DNA of 64,000 nt from Arthrobotrys musiformis. Its lineage: Eukaryota > Ascomycota > Orbiliomycetes > Orbiliales > Orbiliaceae. The notes beneath the pieces were generated by a model. It saw only the letters and a program-made list of their open reading frames with translations. It was not told where the DNA came from and ran no database searches. This document shows positions 59,251-64,000 of this stretch, piece after piece. The position numbers were made by a program, and so were the translations under genes. Within the stretch, counting starts at the first letter, position 1, and each line of letters opens with the position of its first letter. The stretch spans positions 1,798,001 through 1,862,000 of the forward strand of contig JAVHJL010000005.1 in the NCBI GenBank assembly GCA_036971715.1, given 5' to 3'.

Positions 59251-60273
59251 CTAGGCCGACTTGTCCTTCGAGTTTGATTTCTCACGCAGAAAGCCTTCGA
59301 GGGTTTGCAGAGCTGGGTGCTCTTTTCTGAGATCCGGAATATTTGCTTTGTACCCGTCGTCGTAGAAGAACTAGACGATAACACCGTTAGAAGCCACATT
59401 AAATAGCATCTCTCAATGAATCCTTAAAAGGAGCACATACCTTAAACATCAGAAAGAAGTCCGTAGGCAGCATCAACTTCAGCACAAAATACGGCAACCA
59501 AACCGTCCACGGTCTCGCACCCAGAACTTTCTCGTATACATCCAATACCTCAGAGATACTCAACTCATCACCCGCCAACTCCACCTCCCTCCCTTTCCAA
59601 CCCTCAGGATCAATCACCGCCTTCGCAGCAAACTCACCGATATCCTTAGCAGCAATATATTGCAACTTCTTCCCCCCCAGCGCGGTCTTAAACAACCCCA
59701 ACGCAAAGAATCTACCTACCCCGGCGAGGGGGAAGTTATCCATAAACGCCACCGGCCGGATGAAAGTATACGGTATCCCCGAGGCGATGATATACTCCTC
59801 CACCACCCTTTTAGAATCAAAATGCGGTATTCCCGTATTTCTTTCCGCGGAACCGACGGATGAGAAGATTATATGCTTCACCCCCGCCTCCTTTGCCGCG
59901 TCGACGAAGGTCTTTCCTTGTGTTATTTCCGATTCGGCGGGGGGGATGGTGATTAGGAATGCTGTGTGGATGTTTGTGAGGGCGGAGAGGAGGGAGGGTT
60001 TGTCGGTTAGGTTTGCTTTGTGGAGGGTTATGTTTGAGGGGAGTTTTTTGGCGGCGGCGGCGGGGTCGCGGACGATGGCGTGGATTGAGAGGGTGGAGGA
60101 GGCAGGGTTCGATTGGAGGGCTTTTAGGAGGGCGCCGCCTTGTTGGCCTTTTTTGACAGAAGGTGGGATTAGTATATACGAAGCACATTTTGTGGTATAT
60201 ATATTTATGATTTTCGGGACAAGTTACCGGTTGCTCCTGTTATCAGGACCGTTTTTGTCGATGCCATTGCCAT
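59251..60273 (-). CDS. NmrA-like NAD(P)-binding protein (290 aa)
   Basis: Exons 60273..60228, 60147..59441, 59370..59251; total 873 nt. Atypical short-chain dehydrogenase of the NmrA/isoflavone-reductase-like class. The Rossmann glycine motif GATGQQGG is formed across intron 1 (TVLITGAT, then GQQGGALLKALQ). GVKHIIFSSVGSAER and HFDSKRVVEEYI hold the conserved Ser and Lys region; IRPVAFMDNF and DIGEFAAKAV complete the fold. Family members bind NAD(P)(H) as redox sensors or act as reductases; the catalytic Tyr-x3-Lys of SDRs is not evident. The neighbouring sugar porter on the same strand is 1.15 kb away; a link is not shown. Confidence 0.9.
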
Positions 60274-61425
60274 TTCGTAGATGGGATCAGAGGATATTAT
60301 TGTCCCTCACAGTGCAAGATGTGATAATACGGGGATTCGAGGAGTTCTAGTCTCACTAGATCAGAAATTAAATACTTCCTTGTGAATCTTTGAACCAAAA
60401 ATCGGAGGATTCGATTGGTATAGCAGCTGCAAGAAAATGAATATAATAAAGACCTAGATCACCGTCGAGGGCTTTTACAATATATATCACCCGAAAGCAC
60501 GAACTAGTACCAGCAAGATATACGTAATCCACTAAAACCAAGCAAGAACGAATTCCGCCTCTAGATCTAGCATGAGGGCCCTCAAGCAGTAGAAAAGCAA
60601 ATCCCACAGCCAGTATAAAAAAAAGGCCCACTAAAAAGACCAAATTCCGACACCATTCTCTTCGAACTTTTCGTCATGATGTCCTCAACGAAACCAAAAC
60701 CCCACATCCCTGTCAAGCCCACTTCTGGATTAGGCTATCGGCCGAGAATCTATTGGCTCAGAAGCGTTCGCCAAGAGAAACGGCGGTATCGAGTTCTCAA
60801 GGGAGGGTTTGAACGTTATTCTCTCGGGCGAGAATCGAAAATGCTATCTGTTGTTTTATACTAGTTATAGATTTGTAATTAATGGGCCTAGAAGAAGTTT
60901 GAGGGTTTAATCCGTGGTATCTAGTTTTCGGAATCGGGTAGATAGGCCGATGCTGAAGAAAGGACATTTACCGGCTTGGTAGTCTTGAGATCGGAAAGGT
61001 TTAGGTGGAGCTCTGTGGAATTTGAAGCCAAGGCCGCGATAAAGGACCATATCGAGTACACTATATAACGGGTACTAAACCCTCTGTGCACGGCACAAAT
61101 TTAGTGGATTGAAAGTTCATGTTAATATGAGCTATGGGGTCTCGATCGAGGCTCTGTCCTGGATTCTGACAGCTACAAATTACAACACCATATTGTGTTG
61201 TCAATGGAGTTCCTTTGCTGGACGTAGAGCCGAGACGAGCTCGTGCATGACCATGTTCGTAGCATGGCCAGGTCGCACATGGCAAAAAGAGTTCAAACTA
61301 GCAGTAGATTGCTAGCGTGTATAAAATGGATTACTGAATTAATAGTCTAGTACGTATACGATAATTATCAAAAAGCGGCAAAATATATAAACACAAACGA
61401 TATATAGTACCTAGCACTCATTGTC
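60274..61425. other. Spacer with small unsupported frames
   Basis: A plus frame at 60676-60864 (62 aa, basic) and a minus frame at 60643..60368 that starts with hydrophobic residues (MVFLVGLFFILAVGFAFLL) overlap no exon model. Neither is called. Confidence 0.35.
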
Positions 61426-63269
61426 TCATTCAAGCTGCCCCTTTTCCAGTTTTTCACCGGGTCCCTTTGCAGCAGGGCTCTCATATCCAGTACCCCCAAC
61501 GATAAAGTTATCCCCGAACTTAAGCGCGATCTCTTCAAGTTGCAACCCCTTTGTTTCGACGAAATAGAAAAACACCAGCGCGGTTAAAATAACATTCCAT
61601 GAAGCATTGATCAGGTAAAACTTCCATCCAAGGTCGGACATGGCAAAGGACATGGTGAACGACATGACCAATCTATAGAATTTTATATTAGTAAATTAAG
61701 TATCTCCTAGGGGCAATGGTTATCAATTGGACGGACATACCCGAGAGATGCATCCACGAGCCTAAATACCGCGGACCCCGCCGCTCGGAGCTTGTACTGA
61801 CATATCTCCGTTGGATATAAGCTCGTCATGGGAGTAATAGAGAAAGCGTAAGATCCTTGGAATATGAATATCAGAGCGAGGATTCCATAGTTCTTTGCTG
61901 TTTCGGTGCTGTCACCGTAAACTATTCATAAAACATGTCAGTCCGGATACAGCTATAAACGGACCCTAAAGCCATACCTTTGATAAAAGCACCTAGCAGG
62001 TAAAGTGTTACTGTCATCCCCACCATACCTATCAACGTCTGCAGTCGGCGGCCGATAATGTCGAGCAAGAAACTTCCAGCTACTGCCACGGCAAAGGACC
62101 AACACTGGATAATGACGTTGATTTGGGTTTGGCGGTATGTATCCGTTACTCCAGCTTGCGAGAGAATCCGAGTAAGGTAGTATCTACAACATTAATACCC
62201 ATTAGTTTCAAACTAAGGCAACTTTGGGACCTCGCCCGACATCCTCGTCTTTGTGTCACTTACGAAACGATAAAGTTCCCAACGACTTCCGTCATTACAC
62301 CGAACAAAATTAGAATTGTCATCCTCTTTCTATTCGCAGGGCCCGAAAACAGTTCCCTCCAAGGGTTTCTCGGATACGCAGCTTCTTCTCTGGCAATTGT
62401 AGACTTTATATCATTCATCTCAGCCGCAGCATTCACCAGCGAGTCGTCCGATACACCTCCCTTGAGAACTGCTAACACTTCCGTGGCATGTTCTTCCCGC
62501 CCATTGGCAATCAGCCAACGTGGCGACTCCGGAATGAAAGGTAGAAGGCAAACCGCAATCACGCTGGGAATAAACTGAAGTAGCGACGGCAACCTCCAAG
62601 CCCACGTCGATTGAATATCTTGGCTACCGTAGTTTATGATAGCCGACAGTAGCCCCCCAACATAGAAACACGAGAAGAATATACCAAGGACATAGCTCCG
62701 ACTACGGGGTGGTAATAGCTCGGCCAGCAGCGGCGCCGCAGATACATTACTCAAACCCGTACCGAGACCGATGATAACACGGCCAACCACGAACATTGCT
62801 ATGTTCTGCGCGGCGGCTTGTAAGACGATCCCAAGGATTGTGATAATAGTAGCGATCAAGATGGAGTTTTTGCGACCGTAACGATCCGGGATCGGTTGGA
62901 CCAGGGGTATGCCGAGGATAGTCCCCATCCAGACAGCGGCATTGTTCAGTCCCGTCGTTGCGTCGGTTAGGTGGAAGTATTCTGTGTATGATGGAAGGAT
63001 TGAGAGGCCGTTCATCACGCTTGCATCATATCCTAGAGTCTAGCAAATATTTTGTCAGTTCTAGTTTTACGTAAATTTAACCTTTATATCTCCCAGTACG
63101 GATAACAGTATACTATGAATACTATATTGGTCATAATATAAAGCATTCCATCGTATTATTGTCAACCTACAGCTGAATTCACAACCGCCACTGCGACAAG
63201 CAGTATGTTCAGAACCGTTGGATTCGATGGTACCAGGTTTGAAACGTAATTTCGCTGGAACCCGGCCAT
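61426..63269 (-). CDS. MFS sugar porter (502 aa)
   Basis: Exons 63269..63171, 63039..62264, 62183..61978, 61921..61741, 61672..61426; total 1509 nt. Twelve-TM major-facilitator transporter of the sugar porter family, plasma membrane, proton-linked uptake (family knowledge). Signatures: DRYGRK after TM2, PESPRWL in the central loop, GRRLQT after TM8, and ETKGLQLEEI at the C terminus. The N-terminal SATLGYDASVMNGL is typical of fungal lactose-permease-like or quinate-type porters; the substrate is not assigned. Intron 1 uses GTAGGT at 63170; the alternative GTTGAC at 63166 gives the wrong phase. It is transcribed in the same direction as the NmrA-like gene. Confidence 0.92.
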
Positions 63270-64000
63270 TTTGTCGATACGGGAGATGAAGATCTATACT
63301 GTAAACCACAGAGAGAAGTAGGTTCTTATGGACTATGGTATCCTTTTTTTCTTGGTCTCAATGTGGTCATCACACCCAGCTTTTATATAATTATACAGTC
63401 CATACCTACATGCAGGGTACAGACCTTCTCTCAATCGATCGAATATCGCAGGTTACCCCCGAATCTAGTATTACAAGTTATAGGTAACTTCACATGATCA
63501 TGCATTCAGGAACCCCCAAATATTTACGCCGTTCCCCAACATCCAGGTCGCAATTAATTCCACTCAACTATCCTTGTACGTATAATAGCATTCTTATTAT
63601 TACAGTATCATAGTATTAATCTAACATCATGTGCCACTACAATCAGTCAGCGAGAGATACGGTTCCCCTAGGATTGAAGACCAGGGAGTATTCTAATCAT
63701 ACTAATGCGGCCTAGTCAAAAGGAAGCAGCAGAGACAAAAATTGCCGTCGCCGCCCCCGAACGGATGGCTTAAGCGCAATAGGCAAAACCGAATCGCTAA
63801 TGGCCGCTATACGATATAAGCTTTCTCCACATCAGCTTGCCAGCACAGAATATTCTCCTCAATCAAGTAATTAGAGCTCTTATAAAGAAGGTGGATATGT
63901 CTTAAGATCTTCCCCTAGCCTGTATTTTGATGTGACATTCGGCGCTTTCCCTTTTCAAATATCCAACAGATGGGGGCGCCAGGCCGCTCTAGTCACGATT
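63270..64000. other. Promoter side of sugar porter and window edge
   Basis: AT-rich upstream region of the sugar-porter gene. No further gene seen before the window ends. Confidence 0.35.

Noticed and set aside
60368..60864. Two small frames, one with a hydrophobic start
   Set aside because: Short, no domain, no splice partners; chance frames are expected at this size.
1..64000. CRISPR arrays, rRNA and tRNA genes
   Set aside because: None seen by eye; CRISPR is not expected in a fungal genome. A tRNA scan would be needed to exclude intron-containing tRNAs.

Overview
This 64 kb window is nuclear DNA from a filamentous ascomycete (Pezizomycotina). The genes carry many short spliceosomal introns (about 50-130 bp, mostly GTAAGT/GTATGT donors and CTAAC/CTGAC-like branch sites). 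They include fungal hallmarks: a PNP-NACHT-ankyrin NOD-like receptor, a DUF7025-AAA ATPase, a fungal HNH protein, an NmrA-like protein, a sugar porter and a GPI-anchored Thr/Pro-rich wall protein. I cannot fix the class. The large NLR and the gene-poor, microsatellite-rich spacers would suit Orbiliomycetes or Pezizomycetes, but that is inference. I saw no prokaryotic operon, CRISPR array, rRNA or tRNA.

Layout, left to right. 0-0.5 kb: 5' part of a PC4/Sub1 coactivator (minus). 0.5-4.5 kb: microsatellite-rich spacer. 4.6-12.9 kb: two large plus-strand genes, an MIT-domain protein and a DDHD-domain phospholipase. 15-16.1 kb: GPI-anchored cysteine-rich protein. 16.1-20.4 kb: gene-poor spacer. 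20.4-27.7 kb: two diverged paralogous zinc-finger proteins in tandem. Between them on the opposite strand lies a three-exon gene that appears only when three frames are spliced together. 28.4-32.9 kb: a housekeeping-like block (HTH-like protein with a myristoylation motif, a four-exon mitochondrial protein, an Mtm1/SLC25A39-type carrier). 33.5-42.6 kb: a divergent pair, the 1863-aa NLR (minus) and a DUF7025-AAA ATPase (plus). 43.1-47.2 kb: a GST-like protein and a disordered acidic-repeat protein. 50.3-53.2 kb: a 16-exon tyrosinase with a 5-nt exon. 53.2-57.3 kb: a repeat island holding a copia-like LTR (minus) and an array of GGTAAG motifs. 57.4-63.3 kb: an HNH-fold protein lacking the catalytic histidines, an NmrA-like protein and an MFS sugar porter.

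Exon coordinates were worked out by hand from splice motifs and reading-frame phase; every complete multi-exon model sums to a multiple of three. Function is read from recognisable motifs, not from a database search. The parts most worth a second look are the NLR/AAA divergent pair with the neighbouring zinc-finger paralogues, the hidden gene at 23.5-24.2 kb, the catalytically degenerate HNH protein, and the tyrosinase microexon.
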